This document shows, one piece after another, positions 49,768 to 59,738 of a DNA stretch of 64,000 bases (position 1 is the first letter of the stretch; each line of letters begins with the position of its first letter). The position numbers were made by a program, and so were the translations under genes. The DNA is taken from positions 434,001 to 498,000 of the forward strand of contig NZ_CP025546.1 of assembly GCF_003614435.1 (NCBI RefSeq), given 5' to 3'. The DNA comes from Mycobacterium paragordonae. GTDB lineage: Bacteria; Actinomycetota; Actinomycetes; Mycobacteriales; Mycobacteriaceae. The notes under the pieces are model-generated. The model had not been told where the DNA came from, made no database searches, and saw nothing but the letters and a program-made list of their open reading frames with translations.

Positions 49768-51096
49768 ATGACGAGTCCGGGAAAGGTCAACAAGGTCAAG
49801 CACCCGCCGTACAAGCTGATCGGCATCTCTTCCTTCGTTGTCCTGTTGCTGGTGTTTTCGGTGGTCTACCTGCAGTTCCGCGGTGATTTCACGAAGAAGA
49901 CCGAACTGACCATGTACAGCGACCGGGCCGGCCTGGTCATGGACCCGGGCTCGAAGGTCACCTACAACGGCGTGCAGATCGGCCGTGTCGGCAAGATCCA
50001 GGAGATCAGCCGCGACGGTCGGCCGGCCGCAAAGTTCACCTTGGAGATCTACCCGGAGTACCTCGGCTCCGACGGCGTGGTGCCGGAGAACGTCGACGCC
50101 CAGATCAAGGCGACGACGGTGTTCGGCGGCAAGTACGTGTCACTGACCACCCCGAAGGATGACAAGGGCAACATCACCTCCCGCGGACACCTGGGGCCCA
50201 AGAGCGTCATCAACGCCTCCGGCGTGACGACCGAAATCAACACGCTGTTCCAGACTTTGACCTCGATCTCGGAGAAGGTCGACCCGGTCAAGCTGAACCT
50301 GACACTCAGCGCCGCCGCGCAGTCCCTGACCGGACTGGGTGACCGGTTCGGCCAGTCGATCGTGAACGGCAACGCGATCCTCGACGACGTCAACCCGCAG
50401 ATGCCGCAGGCCCGACGGGACATCCAGCAGCTGGCCGCGCTCGGCGACGTCTACGCGGATGCGGCGCCGGATCTGATCGACTTCCTGAACAACTCGGTGC
50501 CGACAGCCCGCACCATCAACGCCCAGCAGAAGGACCTGGACCAGGCGCTGCTGGCCGCGGCCGGATTCGGCAACACCGGCGCGGACATCTTCGAGCGGGG
50601 CGGTCCGTACCTGGCCCGCGGCGCCGCCGACCTGGTGCCCACTGCCCAGCTACTCGACACCTACAGCCCGGAGCTGTACTGCACGCTGCACAACTACCAC
50701 GACATCGAGCCCAAGGCCTACCAGTTCCTGGGCGGCAACGGCTACTCGCTGAACAGCCACACCCAGATCCTCTCCGCCCTGGGCCTGATGCTGAACCCGG
50801 TGTCGCTGGTTCCCCTGCTGCTCTCGCAGGTCGGCGGGCTGGCAGCCGGAGTGATCGGCGGCGCGCCGAACCCCTACACCTACCCGGAGAACCTGCCGCG
50901 GGTGAACGCCCACGGTGGACCGGGCGGGGCGCCCGGTTGCTGGCAGCAGATCACGCGGCAACTGTGGCCGGCGCCGGAACTGGTGATGGACACCGGCAAC
51001 AGCCTTGCGCCTTATAACCACTTGGAGGTCGGGTCGCCCTTTGTGAACGAGTACGTCTGGGGCCGTCAGGTAGGGGATAACACGATCAACCCATGA
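49768..51096 (+). CDS. mce1A: Mce family protein Mce1A
   Basis: This 442-residue protein has one N-terminal membrane anchor (LIGISSFVVLLLVFSVVYLQ, residues 17-36) and an MlaD/Mce domain at about 44-125 (LTMYSDRAGLVMDPGSKVTY). A long helical Mce/CUP1-like region follows. It is one of six Mce proteins forming the periplasmic lipid channel. Mce1A is the classical cell-entry protein of tubercle bacilli. The C-terminal tail is Gly/Pro-rich rather than long and disordered. It overlaps mce1B by 4 bp (ATGA at 51093). Confidence 0.95.
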   Translation: MTSPGKVNKVKHPPYKLIGISSFVVLLLVFSVVYLQFRGDFTKKTELTMYSDRAGLVMDPGSKVTYNGVQIGRVGKIQEISRDGRPAAKFTLEIYPEYLGSDGVVPENVDAQIKATTVFGGKYVSLTTPKDDKGNITSRGHLGPKSVINASGVTTEINTLFQTLTSISEKVDPVKLNLTLSAAAQSLTGLGDRFGQSIVNGNAILDDVNPQMPQARRDIQQLAALGDVYADAAPDLIDFLNNSVPTARTINAQQKDLDQALLAAAGFGNTGADIFERGGPYLARGAADLVPTAQLLDTYSPELYCTLHNYHDIEPKAYQFLGGNGYSLNSHTQILSALGLMLNPVSLVPLLLSQVGGLAAGVIGGAPNPYTYPENLPRVNAHGGPGGAPGCWQQITRQLWPAPELVMDTGNSLAPYNHLEVGSPFVNEYVWGRQVGDNTINP

Positions 51097-52133
51097 AAAT
51101 CACCGGTACGCTCGTCAAACTCAGCGCCTTCGCTCTGGTGCTGCTGATGTTCAGCATCATGATCATCATCGTGTTCGGTCAGATCCGATTCGACCGGACC
51201 AACTCCTACTCCGCCGAGTTCAGCAACATCAGCGGGTTGCGGGCCGGCCAGTTCGTGCGCGCTTCCGGCGTGGAGATCGGCAAGGTCAGCGATGTCCAGC
51301 TGGTCGACGGCGGCAAGCGGGTGCGGGTCAACTTCAACGTCGACCGCTCGATTCCGCTGTACCAATCGACGACCGCGTCGATCCGCTATCTCGACCTGAT
51401 CGGCAACCGCTACCTCGAGCTCAAGCGCGGTGAGGGCGACGGCCAGGACAAGGTCATGCAGCCCGGCGGGTTCATCCCGCTCGCACGCACCACGCCGGCG
51501 CTTGACCTCGATGCGCTGATCGGTGGTTTCAAGCCGATCTTCCGGGCGCTGAACCCGGACAAGGTCAACACCATCGCGTCTGCGCTGATCACCGTGTTCC
51601 AGGGCCAGGGGGGCACGATCAACGACATCCTGCAGCAGACCGCGCAGGTCACCTCGCAGTTGGGCGAGCGGGACCAGGCGATCGGCGAAGTGGTGACGAA
51701 CCTGAACAAGGTGCTGGACACCACCGTTCGGCACCGCAAGGACTTCGACCAGACAGTCAACAACCTGGAGGTGCTCATCACCGGGTTGAAGGACCACGGC
51801 GATTCCCTGGCCGGCGGGACCGCGAACATCAGCAACGCCGCCGGCACGGTGGCCGACCTGCTGAGCGAGGACCGGGCGCTGCTGCACAAGGCGATCAACT
51901 ACCTCGACACCGTCCAACAGCCGTTGATCGATCAGCGTGAACAGCTCAACGACTTCCTGCACAAGGTGCCCAGCGCGCTGAACTCCATCGGGCGCGCCAT
52001 CGGCTCCTACGGCGACTTCGTGAACTTCTACTCCTGCGACATCAGCCTCCGGATCAACGGTCTGCAGGCTGGTGGGCCGGTTCGCACCGTCCGCCTCTTC
52101 CACCAGCCGACCGGGAGGTGCGCGCCGCAATGA
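51093..52133 (+). CDS. mce1B: Mce family protein Mce1B
   Basis: This 346-residue Mce protein has an N-terminal anchor (LVKLSAFALVLLMFSIMIII, residues 7-26) and an MlaD/Mce domain with FSNISGLRAGQFVRASGVEIG. A predicted helical part follows (TVRHRKDFDQTVNNLEVLIT). It is the shortest Mce protein of the set. The ATG overlaps the mce1A stop and the stop overlaps the mce1C start, so all are translationally coupled. Function is as part of the Mce1 fatty/mycolic acid uptake complex. Confidence 0.95.
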   Translation: MKITGTLVKLSAFALVLLMFSIMIIIVFGQIRFDRTNSYSAEFSNISGLRAGQFVRASGVEIGKVSDVQLVDGGKRVRVNFNVDRSIPLYQSTTASIRYLDLIGNRYLELKRGEGDGQDKVMQPGGFIPLARTTPALDLDALIGGFKPIFRALNPDKVNTIASALITVFQGQGGTINDILQQTAQVTSQLGERDQAIGEVVTNLNKVLDTTVRHRKDFDQTVNNLEVLITGLKDHGDSLAGGTANISNAAGTVADLLSEDRALLHKAINYLDTVQQPLIDQREQLNDFLHKVPSALNSIGRAIGSYGDFVNFYSCDISLRINGLQAGGPVRTVRLFHQPTGRCAPQ

Positions 52134-53692
52134 GAACGCTGGAACCGCCCAACCGCCTCAAGATCGGCCTGATGGGCATCCTGGTGACACTCCTGGTCAT
52201 CGGGGTGGGTCAGAGCTTCACCAGTGTGCCGATGTTGATGGCCAAGCCCAGCTACTACGGGCAGTTCACCGACACCGGTGGCATCAACAAGGGTGACAAG
52301 GTCCGCATCGCGGGCATGGATGTCGGCAAGGTCGAGGCCATCAGCATCGACGGCGACCACATCCTGATGAAGTTCTCCATCGGCACCGAGAGCATCGGCA
52401 CCGAGAGCCGGCTGAACATCCGCACCGACACGCTGCTGGGCAAGAAGGTTCTCGAGATCGAGGCCCGCGGCAACCAGCCGCTACGTCCGAACGGCACGTT
52501 GCCGCTGGGGCAGAGCACCACGCCCTACCAGATCTACGACGCGTTCCTCGACGTCACCAAGGCGGCGACCGGCTGGGACATCGACACGGTCAAGAAGTCG
52601 CTGCACGTGCTGTCGGAGACCATCGACCAGACCTACCCGCAGCTCAGCCCCGCCCTCGACGGCGTGGCCAAGTTCTCCGACACCATCGGAAAGCGCGACG
52701 AGGAGATCAAGCACCTGCTGGCCCAGGCCAACCAGGTGGCCAGCGTCCTCGGTGACCGCAGCCAGCAGGTGGACCGGTTGCTGGTCAACGCAAAGACGCT
52801 GCTGGCCGCATTCAACGAGCGCGGCCGCGCCATCGACGCGCTGCTGAGCAACGTCGCCGCCTTCTCCCAGCAGGTATCGGGCTTCATCAACGACAACCCC
52901 AACCTCAACCACGTGCTCGAGCAGCTGCGTACCGTCAGCGACCTGCTCGTCGAGCGCAAAGACGACCTGGCGAACGGCCTGCTGATGGTCGGCGGGTTCC
53001 TGCCGTCGCTGAACGAGTCCATCGCGTCCGGACCGTTCTTCAAGGTCGTCATCCACAACCTCGTTCCGGGCCAGATCATCCAGCCCTTCATCGATGCCGC
53101 GTTCAAGAAGCGCGGTCTGAGCCCCGAGGACTTCTGGCGTAGCGCCGGACTGCCGGCCTACCGGTTCCCCGACCCCAACGGCACCCGGTTCCCCAACGGC
53201 GCACCGCCGCCGGGACCGCTGGTGCTGGAAGGCACCCCGGAGCACCCGGGTCCGGCCGTGCCACCCGGCTCGCCGTGCTCGTACACCCCGGCCGCGGACG
53301 GCATCCCCAGCCCGGCCAACCCGTTGCCCTGCGCGGGCACCGCCATCGGTCCGTTCGGTGGTCCGGGCTTCCCGGCTCCGCTGGACGTCCAGGTGTCGCC
53401 GCCCAACCCGAACGGGGTGCAGGACGTACCCGGCATCCCGATCGCCGGACGGCCGGGCGAACCGGCTCCCAACGCTCCCGGTACGCCGGTTCCGTTGCCG
53501 CCCAACGCTCCTCCGGGTGCTCGTACCGAGCCACTGGGACCGGCTGGACCGGTGGCACCACCATCGACATTCGCTCCGGGGCTGCCCCCGGGTCCGCCGG
53601 CCCCGCCCGGGCCGGGGAACCAGTTACCGGCACCGTTCATCAACCCCGGCGGTTCGGGCGGTAGCGGCGCAGCGGGAGGTAGCCAGAATTGA
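52130..53692 (+). CDS. mce1C: Mce family protein Mce1C
   Basis: This 520-residue Mce protein has an N-terminal anchor (GLMGILVTLLVIGVGQSF) and an MlaD/Mce domain (FTDTGGINKGDKVRIAGMDV). A helical region follows, then a long Pro/Gly-rich C-terminal tail of about 150 residues (PPPGPLVLEGTPEHPGPAVP and similar), which is likely disordered. ATG 52130 overlaps the mce1B stop (ATGA). A longer in-frame start at 52118 is less likely. The stop overlaps the TTG start of mce1D. Confidence 0.95.
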   Translation: MRTLEPPNRLKIGLMGILVTLLVIGVGQSFTSVPMLMAKPSYYGQFTDTGGINKGDKVRIAGMDVGKVEAISIDGDHILMKFSIGTESIGTESRLNIRTDTLLGKKVLEIEARGNQPLRPNGTLPLGQSTTPYQIYDAFLDVTKAATGWDIDTVKKSLHVLSETIDQTYPQLSPALDGVAKFSDTIGKRDEEIKHLLAQANQVASVLGDRSQQVDRLLVNAKTLLAAFNERGRAIDALLSNVAAFSQQVSGFINDNPNLNHVLEQLRTVSDLLVERKDDLANGLLMVGGFLPSLNESIASGPFFKVVIHNLVPGQIIQPFIDAAFKKRGLSPEDFWRSAGLPAYRFPDPNGTRFPNGAPPPGPLVLEGTPEHPGPAVPPGSPCSYTPAADGIPSPANPLPCAGTAIGPFGGPGFPAPLDVQVSPPNPNGVQDVPGIPIAGRPGEPAPNAPGTPVPLPPNAPPGARTEPLGPAGPVAPPSTFAPGLPPGPPAPPGPGNQLPAPFINPGGSGGSGAAGGSQN

Positions 53693-55296
53693 GCACCATC
53701 TTTGACGTCCGCAACATCCGGCTGCCGAGGATGTCCAAGGTCACGGTCATCGTCGGAACGCTGATCGTGGTGCTGGCTCTCGTCGCCGCGTTCGTCGGCT
53801 GGCAGCTCTACAAGAAGCTGACCAACAACTACGTCACCGCTTATTTCTCGGCCGCGAACGCCCTCTACGCGGGGGACAAGGTCCAGATCATGGGCATGAA
53901 GGTCGGGTTGATCGACAAGATCGAGCCGGCCGGCGACAAGATGAAGGTCACCTTCCACTACGAGAACCAGTACAAGGTTCCGGCCAACGCCTCCGCGGTG
54001 ATCCTCAACCCCACCCTGGTGGCATCGCGTGCCATCCAGCTGGAGCCGCCCTACAAGGGCGGCCCGGTGCTGGCCAACAACGCGATCATCCCGATGGAGC
54101 GCACTCAGGTGCCGGTCGAGTGGGACGAGCTGCGGAACAGCATCACCAACATCATCTCGAAGCTCGGTCCCACCGAGGCGCAGCCGACCGGTCCGTTCGG
54201 TGAGGTGATCAACTCCTTCGCCAACGGCCTGGAGGGCAAGGGCAAGCAGCTCAACACCACGCTGGACAGCCTGTCCCGGGCGCTGACAGCGCTCAACGAG
54301 GGCCGCGGCGACTTCTTCGCGGTGGTCAAGAGCCTGGCGCTGTTCGTCAACGCGCTGCACCAGGACGACAAGCAGTTCGTCGCGCTCAACCAGAACCTCG
54401 CCGACGTCACGGGCCGGCTCGCCAGCTCGGACCAGGCGCTGGCCAGCGCGCTGCGGCAGCTCGACAGCCTGCTTACCACGGTCCGGCCGTTCCTGGACAA
54501 GAACCGCGAGGTGCTGACCCACGACGTCAACAACCTGGCGACGGTGACCAACACCTTGCTGCAGCCCGAGCCGCTGAACGGGCTGGAGACCGCGCTGCAC
54601 GTGCTGCCCACGGCCGCCGCCAACGTCAACCAGATCTACCACCCGGCCCACGGTTCGGTGGTCGCCGTGCCGGAGATCACCAGCTTCGCCAACCCGATGC
54701 AGTTCATCTGCAGCTCGGTGCAGGCGGGCAGCCGGCTGGGGTACCAGGAATCCGCCGAACTGTGCGCGCAGTACCTGGCGCCGGTGCTGGACGCGATCAA
54801 GTTCAACTACTTCCCGTTCGGGTTGAACACGTTCAACACGACCGAGATCCTGCCCAAGCACGTCGCGTACTCCGAACCGCGGTTGCAGCCGCCGAACGGA
54901 TATAAGGACACGACCGTCCCGGGTATCTGGGTGCCGGACACCCCGACGTCGCACAAGAACACCCAGCCCGGCTGGATCGTGGCTCCGGGTATGCAGGGTC
55001 AGCAGGTCGGCCCGATCACGGCGGGCCTGATGACCCCCGAGTCGCTGGCCGAACTGATGGGTGGACCCGACATTCAGCCGGTTCAGTCCACCCTGCAGAC
55101 ACCGCCGGGACCACCCAACGCGTACGACGAGTACCCGGTGCTGCCGCCCGTCGGCTTGCAGGCGCAGGTACCGGTGCCGCCGCCGGCGCCGGGCCCGAAC
55201 GTGATCCCCGGACCGGTCGCCCCCACACCGGCGGCGCCCGGACCGGCCGCAGCGGTCGGCGCACCGCTGCCAGCTGAGGTAGGAGGGGGTCAGTGA
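53689..55296 (+). CDS. mce1D: Mce family protein Mce1D
   Basis: This 535-residue Mce protein has an anchor (VTVIVGTLIVVLALVAAFVG, residues 18-37), an MlaD/Mce domain (FSAANALYAGDKVQIMGMKV) and a helical region. A Pro/Ala-rich tail (VPVPPPAPGPNVIPGPVAP) follows. The start is TTG 53689, overlapping the mce1C stop (TTGA). The stop overlaps the GTG of lprK. It is part of the same uptake complex. Confidence 0.95.
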   Translation: MSTIFDVRNIRLPRMSKVTVIVGTLIVVLALVAAFVGWQLYKKLTNNYVTAYFSAANALYAGDKVQIMGMKVGLIDKIEPAGDKMKVTFHYENQYKVPANASAVILNPTLVASRAIQLEPPYKGGPVLANNAIIPMERTQVPVEWDELRNSITNIISKLGPTEAQPTGPFGEVINSFANGLEGKGKQLNTTLDSLSRALTALNEGRGDFFAVVKSLALFVNALHQDDKQFVALNQNLADVTGRLASSDQALASALRQLDSLLTTVRPFLDKNREVLTHDVNNLATVTNTLLQPEPLNGLETALHVLPTAAANVNQIYHPAHGSVVAVPEITSFANPMQFICSSVQAGSRLGYQESAELCAQYLAPVLDAIKFNYFPFGLNTFNTTEILPKHVAYSEPRLQPPNGYKDTTVPGIWVPDTPTSHKNTQPGWIVAPGMQGQQVGPITAGLMTPESLAELMGGPDIQPVQSTLQTPPGPPNAYDEYPVLPPVGLQAQVPVPPPAPGPNVIPGPVAPTPAAPGPAAAVGAPLPAEVGGGQ

Positions 55297-56459
55297 TAGG
55301 GATGCTTGGCAGGATCCGCCGCGGCACCTGGCAGGTGCTGGTGCTGCTGGTGGCCACCCTGATGCTGAGTTCCTGTGGCTGGAAAGGCATTTCGCAGGTC
55401 GCCATCCCCGGTGCGCCGGGCAGCGGGAGCGACGCCTACACCGTCTACGCGCAGGTGCCGGACACGCTGGCGATCAACGGCAACAGCAAGGTGATGGTCG
55501 CCGACGTCGAGGTGGGTTCGATCCGCAAGATCGAGCTGAAGAACTGGATCGCGACCCTGACGCTGGGGCTGAAGAAGGACACCAAGCTCCCGAAGAACGC
55601 CATCCTCAAGATCGGCCAGACCAGCTTGCTGGGGTCCCAGCACGTGGAGTTGCTGGCGCCGGAGAACCCGTCGAAGGAACTCCTGCGCAACGGCGACACC
55701 ATCCCGCTGAAGAACTCGTCGGCCTATCCCAACATCGAGCAGACCCTGGCGGTCGTCTCGCTGATCCTGCGCGGCGGCGGTATCCCCAACCTGGAAGTGC
55801 TGCAGAACGAGATCTACGCGATCTTCCACGGCCGGGGCGACCAGATCCGGGGCTTCCTCAACCGGCTGGACACCTTCACCCGGCAGCTCAACGAGCAGCG
55901 CGACGACATCACCCATGCCATCGACTCGACGAACCGGCTGCTGAGCTACGTGGGCAACCGCAACGACGTGCTCGAGCGGGTGCTCACCGACTTCCCGCCG
56001 CTGATCAAGCACTTCGCGGACACCAAGAACCTGCTGATCAATGCGGTCGACTCGGTGGGCCGGCTCAGCGGTGCCGCTGACCAGTACCTGTCGGAAGCCC
56101 GCGGCAACCTGCACACCGACCTGCAGTCGCTGCAGTGCCCGCTGCGGGAACTCGGCCGTGGCTCGCCGTACCTGATCGGCGCGCTGAAGCTGATCCTGAC
56201 GCAGCCGTTCGACATCGACGCGGTGCCGAAGATCTTCCGCGGCGACTACCAGAACGTGTCGGCCACGCTCGACGTGACCTACAGCGCGATGGACAACGCG
56301 GTGCTGACCGGTACCGGATTCTCCGGAGCTCTGCGGGCCCTGGAGCAGTCGTTCGGGCGTGACCCGGAGACGATGATCCCCGACGTTCGCTACACGTCGA
56401 ACCCGAACGACGCACCGGGCGGGCCGTTGGTGGAAAGGGCGGAGCGAGGCCAATGCTGA
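55293..56459 (+). CDS. lprK: Mce1E lipoprotein LprK
   Basis: This 388-residue protein is the E subunit of Mce1 and the only lipoprotein of the set. The signal peptide WQVLVLLVATLMLSSCGW holds a lipobox (LSSC), so Cys28 would be acylated. The Mce domain has YAQVPDTLAINGNSKVMVAD, and a helical part follows. The GTG start overlaps the mce1D stop by 4 bp. The stop overlaps mce1F by 7 bp. Confidence 0.95.
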   Translation: MIGMLGRIRRGTWQVLVLLVATLMLSSCGWKGISQVAIPGAPGSGSDAYTVYAQVPDTLAINGNSKVMVADVEVGSIRKIELKNWIATLTLGLKKDTKLPKNAILKIGQTSLLGSQHVELLAPENPSKELLRNGDTIPLKNSSAYPNIEQTLAVVSLILRGGGIPNLEVLQNEIYAIFHGRGDQIRGFLNRLDTFTRQLNEQRDDITHAIDSTNRLLSYVGNRNDVLERVLTDFPPLIKHFADTKNLLINAVDSVGRLSGAADQYLSEARGNLHTDLQSLQCPLRELGRGSPYLIGALKLILTQPFDIDAVPKIFRGDYQNVSATLDVTYSAMDNAVLTGTGFSGALRALEQSFGRDPETMIPDVRYTSNPNDAPGGPLVERAERGQC

Positions 56460-58009
56460 CACCCTTCATCAAGCGCCAGCTGTGGATGTTCCTGACGCTG
56501 ACAGTGGTCGCGCTGTCCGTGCTGGGCATCTACTACCTGCAGATTCCGACTCTGGTCGGCATCGGGCGCTATGAGTTGACCGCCAACCTGCCGGCCTCCG
56601 GTGGTCTGTACCCGACGGCCAACGTGACCTACCGCGGTATCACGATCGGCAAGGTCACCGAGGTGGAGCCGACTCCCGCGGGCGCGAAGGCGACGCTGAG
56701 CATCGACAGCCGCTACAAGATCCCGATCGACGCCACCGCGAACGTGCACTCGGTGTCGGCGGTCGGTGAGCAGTACCTGGACCTGGTCTCGACGGGTAAC
56801 CCAGGAAAGTTCTTCGCGTCCGGTCAGACCATCACCAAGGGCACCGTGCCCAGCGAGATCGGGCCGGCGCTGGACACCGCCAACCGTGGCCTCGCGGTGT
56901 TGCCCAAGGAGAAGATTCCGAAGCTGCTCGACGAGACGGCGCTGGCGGTCGGTGGCCTCGGGCCGGCCCTGCAACGGCTGGTGGATGCGACGCAGGCGAT
57001 CGTGGGCGACTTCCACACCCAGATCAACGACGTCAACGACATCATCCAGAACTCCGGGCCGATCCTGCAGAGCCAGGTCGACTCGGGCAGCGCGATCGAG
57101 CGCTGGGCGCGCAACCTGAACACGTTGGCCGCCCAGAGCGCCCAGGAGGACCAGCACCTGCGCAGCGTGCTGACCCAGGCCGCTCCGACGGCAGACCAGG
57201 TGAACGAGGTGTTCACCGATGTCCGTGACTCGCTGCCGCAGACGCTGGCGAACCTCGAGGTCGTGTTCGATCTGCTCAAGCGCTACCACAAGGGCCTCGA
57301 GCAGGTCCTGGTGTTCCTGCCGCAGGGCGCATCGATCGCACAGACGGTGGCCGCGCGGTTCCCGAACATGGCGGCCCTGGACCTGGCGCTGGCGATCAAC
57401 CAGCCGCCCCCCTGCCTGACCGGCTTCATCCCGGCCGAGCAGTGGCGGTCGTTCGCCGACACCAGCACGCAGCCGCTGCCGGTCGGGACGTACTGCAAGA
57501 TCCCGATGGACACCCCGTCCAACAGCGTGCGTGGTTCGCGCAACATTCCGTGTGTGGACGTGCCCGGCAAGCGGGCCGCGACTCCGCGCGAGTGCCGTAG
57601 CACCAAGCCGTATGAGCCGGCGGGTACGAACCCCTGGTACGGCGACCCGAACCAGCTGCTGACCTGCCCGGCGCCCGCCGCGCGGTGTGATCAGCCGGTC
57701 AAGCCGGGCCTGGTGGTACCCGCGCCGTCGGTCAACAACGGGATGAACCCGGCCCCGGCCGACCGGCTCCCACCGGGCGGCACACCGCCGCCGATCAGCG
57801 ACCCGCTGACCCGTCCCGGCACCGGTGCGGTGCAGTGCAACGGACAGCAGCCCAACCCCTGCGTCTACACTCCGGGCGGGCCCCCCTCCGCGGTCTACAG
57901 TCCGCAGAGTGGAGAGCTGGTAGGGCCCGACGGGGTCAAATACTCCGTCGCAAACTCGATGAAAACAGGAGACGACGGATGGAAGGAGATGCTGGCACCA
58001 GCCGGCTGA
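56453..58009 (+). CDS. mce1F: Mce family protein Mce1F
   Basis: This 518-residue Mce protein has an anchor (FLTLTVVALSVLGIYYLQIP, residues 13-32) and an MlaD/Mce domain (ELTANLPASGGLYPTANVTY). A long helical region and a C-terminal Cys/Pro-rich part follow (CPAPAARCDQPVKPG, QCNGQQPNPCVYTPGG). The C-terminal cysteines suggest disulfides in the periplasm. ATG 56453 overlaps the lprK end by 7 bp. The end overlaps mam1A by 31 bp. It completes the six Mce proteins. Confidence 0.95.
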   Translation: MLTPFIKRQLWMFLTLTVVALSVLGIYYLQIPTLVGIGRYELTANLPASGGLYPTANVTYRGITIGKVTEVEPTPAGAKATLSIDSRYKIPIDATANVHSVSAVGEQYLDLVSTGNPGKFFASGQTITKGTVPSEIGPALDTANRGLAVLPKEKIPKLLDETALAVGGLGPALQRLVDATQAIVGDFHTQINDVNDIIQNSGPILQSQVDSGSAIERWARNLNTLAAQSAQEDQHLRSVLTQAAPTADQVNEVFTDVRDSLPQTLANLEVVFDLLKRYHKGLEQVLVFLPQGASIAQTVAARFPNMAALDLALAINQPPPCLTGFIPAEQWRSFADTSTQPLPVGTYCKIPMDTPSNSVRGSRNIPCVDVPGKRAATPRECRSTKPYEPAGTNPWYGDPNQLLTCPAPAARCDQPVKPGLVVPAPSVNNGMNPAPADRLPPGGTPPPISDPLTRPGTGAVQCNGQQPNPCVYTPGGPPSAVYSPQSGELVGPDGVKYSVANSMKTGDDGWKEMLAPAG

Positions 58010-58770
58010 ACCCCATCAATAAGGACGATTCGCTGGGCACCAAGGCGGAGGCGACGGATTCCACCGAGTCCGCAGTTGAGGCCAACCCGACCGACACTCA
58101 GGTGACGGCCGAGGATTCGAAAGGATCCGAGGCCGGAGCCGAGTCGACCGACACCGCGGTCTCGGCCGAGGATTCGACAGAACCCGAGGCCGGAACCGAA
58201 GCGGAAGCCATCGCAGAGGCCGAACCGTCCGGAACCGAAACTGCGGGAGACCCGGCCGTCGAGCGGGGTAAGTCCCGGCTTGGCCGGGCGTGGCTGATCG
58301 GCGTCGCGGCCATCCTGGTGATCCTCTCCGGCTGCATCGGTTTTGGCGGCTACTACGCGCTGCGTGCGCACCGGGACATTGCGGCCTTGCAGCACAACGA
58401 CGCGGCAGCGCTAGCCGTGGCCAAGGACTGCGTCGCCGCCACCCAGGCGCCGGACATCAGCAGCATGGCGGCCAGTGAGCAGAAGATCGTCGACTGCGGC
58501 ACCGACCAGTACCGCACCCAGGCGCTGCTCTACAGCAGCATGCTGGTGCAGGCCTACCAGGCAGCCAACGTGCATCTGAAGGTGTCCGACATGCGCGCGG
58601 CCGTCGAGCGCAACAATCCCGACGGCTCGGTCGACGTACTCATCGCCCTGCGCATCAGCGTCTCCAACGACCAGCAGCAGAACCAGGAGACCGGTTACCG
58701 GCTGCGGGTCCGAATGGCCCCGACCGAAGGGACCTACAAGATCTCCAAGCTCGACCAGGTGACGAAGTGA
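57979..58770 (+). CDS. mam1A: Mce-associated membrane protein Mam1A (Rv0175-like)
   Basis: This 263-residue protein has an acidic, Thr/Ser/Glu-rich cytoplasmic N-terminus of about 95 residues and one membrane segment (WLIGVAAILVILSGCIGFGG). An NTF2-like extracytoplasmic domain follows (NDAAALAVAKDCVAATQAPD, SMLVQAYQAANVHLKVSDM). Mam proteins stabilise the Mce complex. ATG 57979 follows ACAGGAGACG and lies within the 3' end of mce1F. The acidic region has repeats of EAGTE/TDSTES type and is probably disordered. Confidence 0.9.
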   Translation: MEGDAGTSRLNPINKDDSLGTKAEATDSTESAVEANPTDTQVTAEDSKGSEAGAESTDTAVSAEDSTEPEAGTEAEAIAEAEPSGTETAGDPAVERGKSRLGRAWLIGVAAILVILSGCIGFGGYYALRAHRDIAALQHNDAAALAVAKDCVAATQAPDISSMAASEQKIVDCGTDQYRTQALLYSSMLVQAYQAANVHLKVSDMRAAVERNNPDGSVDVLIALRISVSNDQQQNQETGYRLRVRMAPTEGTYKISKLDQVTK

Positions 58771-59738
58771 CGGTGGTGGCCGAAGACACCCGGACCGCCA
58801 CCCAGGACTTACCCGAGAAGGCCTTGGCGCCTTGGCATGTGCGCGTCGCGGCGTTCTCCGTCGACGTGCTTGCCGGCCTGGCCGTAGCGACCACGATGGC
58901 TCTGGTTTCGCTCGCGCTGCCGCCCTACCGCGTGTGGTGGTGGGTGTGCATGGTGGTGTGCGCGCTGGTGATCCTGGCGGTGCTGGTCAACCGACTGCTC
59001 CTGCCGACGGTCACCGGCTGGAGTTTGGGACGCGCACAATTCGGCATCGCCGTGGCCCGGCGCGACGGTAAGGAAACCAGCCCGTGGTGGCTGCTGTTGC
59101 GCGACCTGGCGCACCTGATCGACACCGCGGCGCTGCTGGTGGGCTGGTTCTGGCCGCTCTGGGATTCGCAGCGCCGCACCTTCGCCGACATGCTGCTGCG
59201 CACCGAGGTGCTGCGGGTCGTCCCCCACGAGCGCGCCGAGAAGGTGCGGAAGTGGACGGCGGTGGCCCTGGCTGTGGCGGCGCTGCTGTGCCTGGGCGGT
59301 GCCGGCGTGGGCTACGGCGTCGTCTACGCCCGGGCGCAGGCCACCGACCGGACCCGCGCCGAGATCTCTACGCAGGGCCCCAAGATCGTCGCCCAGATGC
59401 TGACGTACGACCCGAAGAATCTGAAGGACGATTTCGCCCGCGCCCTCAATCTGACCACCGACAGGTATCGCAAGAACCTGGCCGCTCAGCAGGAGGTGGT
59501 CCAGAAGGGCCATCCCGTCATCAACGAGTACTGGGGCTCCACCAACTCGGTGCTGGAGGCCACTCCGAACAGCGCGACGATGCTGCTGTTCCTGCAGGGG
59601 CGCCGCGGCGAGGGACCGGACACCCGATACATCACCGCCAGCGTCCGAGTGAAGTTCCTCAAGAGCGACGAAGGCCATTGGCTGGTCGACGACCTCACCG
59701 TGCTGGCCAAGCCGAAGCCTGCCGGGGAGGGCAAATGA
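58767..59738 (+). CDS. mam1B: Mce-associated RDD-domain membrane protein Mam1B (Rv0176-like)
   Basis: This 323-residue protein has an N-terminal RDD domain with several membrane helices (WHVRVAAFSVDVLAGLAVAT, VTGWSLGRAQFGIAVARRDG, WWLLLRDLAHLIDTAALLVG). A further segment, KWTAVALAVAALLCLGGAGV, comes next, then an NTF2-like extracytoplasmic domain. The fusion of RDD and Mam domains is usual for this gene. The GTG at 58767 overlaps the mam1A stop (GTGA), and its stop overlaps mam1C. Confidence 0.92.
   Translation: MTVVAEDTRTATQDLPEKALAPWHVRVAAFSVDVLAGLAVATTMALVSLALPPYRVWWWVCMVVCALVILAVLVNRLLLPTVTGWSLGRAQFGIAVARRDGKETSPWWLLLRDLAHLIDTAALLVGWFWPLWDSQRRTFADMLLRTEVLRVVPHERAEKVRKWTAVALAVAALLCLGGAGVGYGVVYARAQATDRTRAEISTQGPKIVAQMLTYDPKNLKDDFARALNLTTDRYRKNLAAQQEVVQKGHPVINEYWGSTNSVLEATPNSATMLLFLQGRRGEGPDTRYITASVRVKFLKSDEGHWLVDDLTVLAKPKPAGEGK

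Noticed and set aside
53158..54954. 598-codon frame antisense to mce1C/mce1D
   Set aside because: Low-complexity Gly/Pro/Val shadow of Mce coding sequence.
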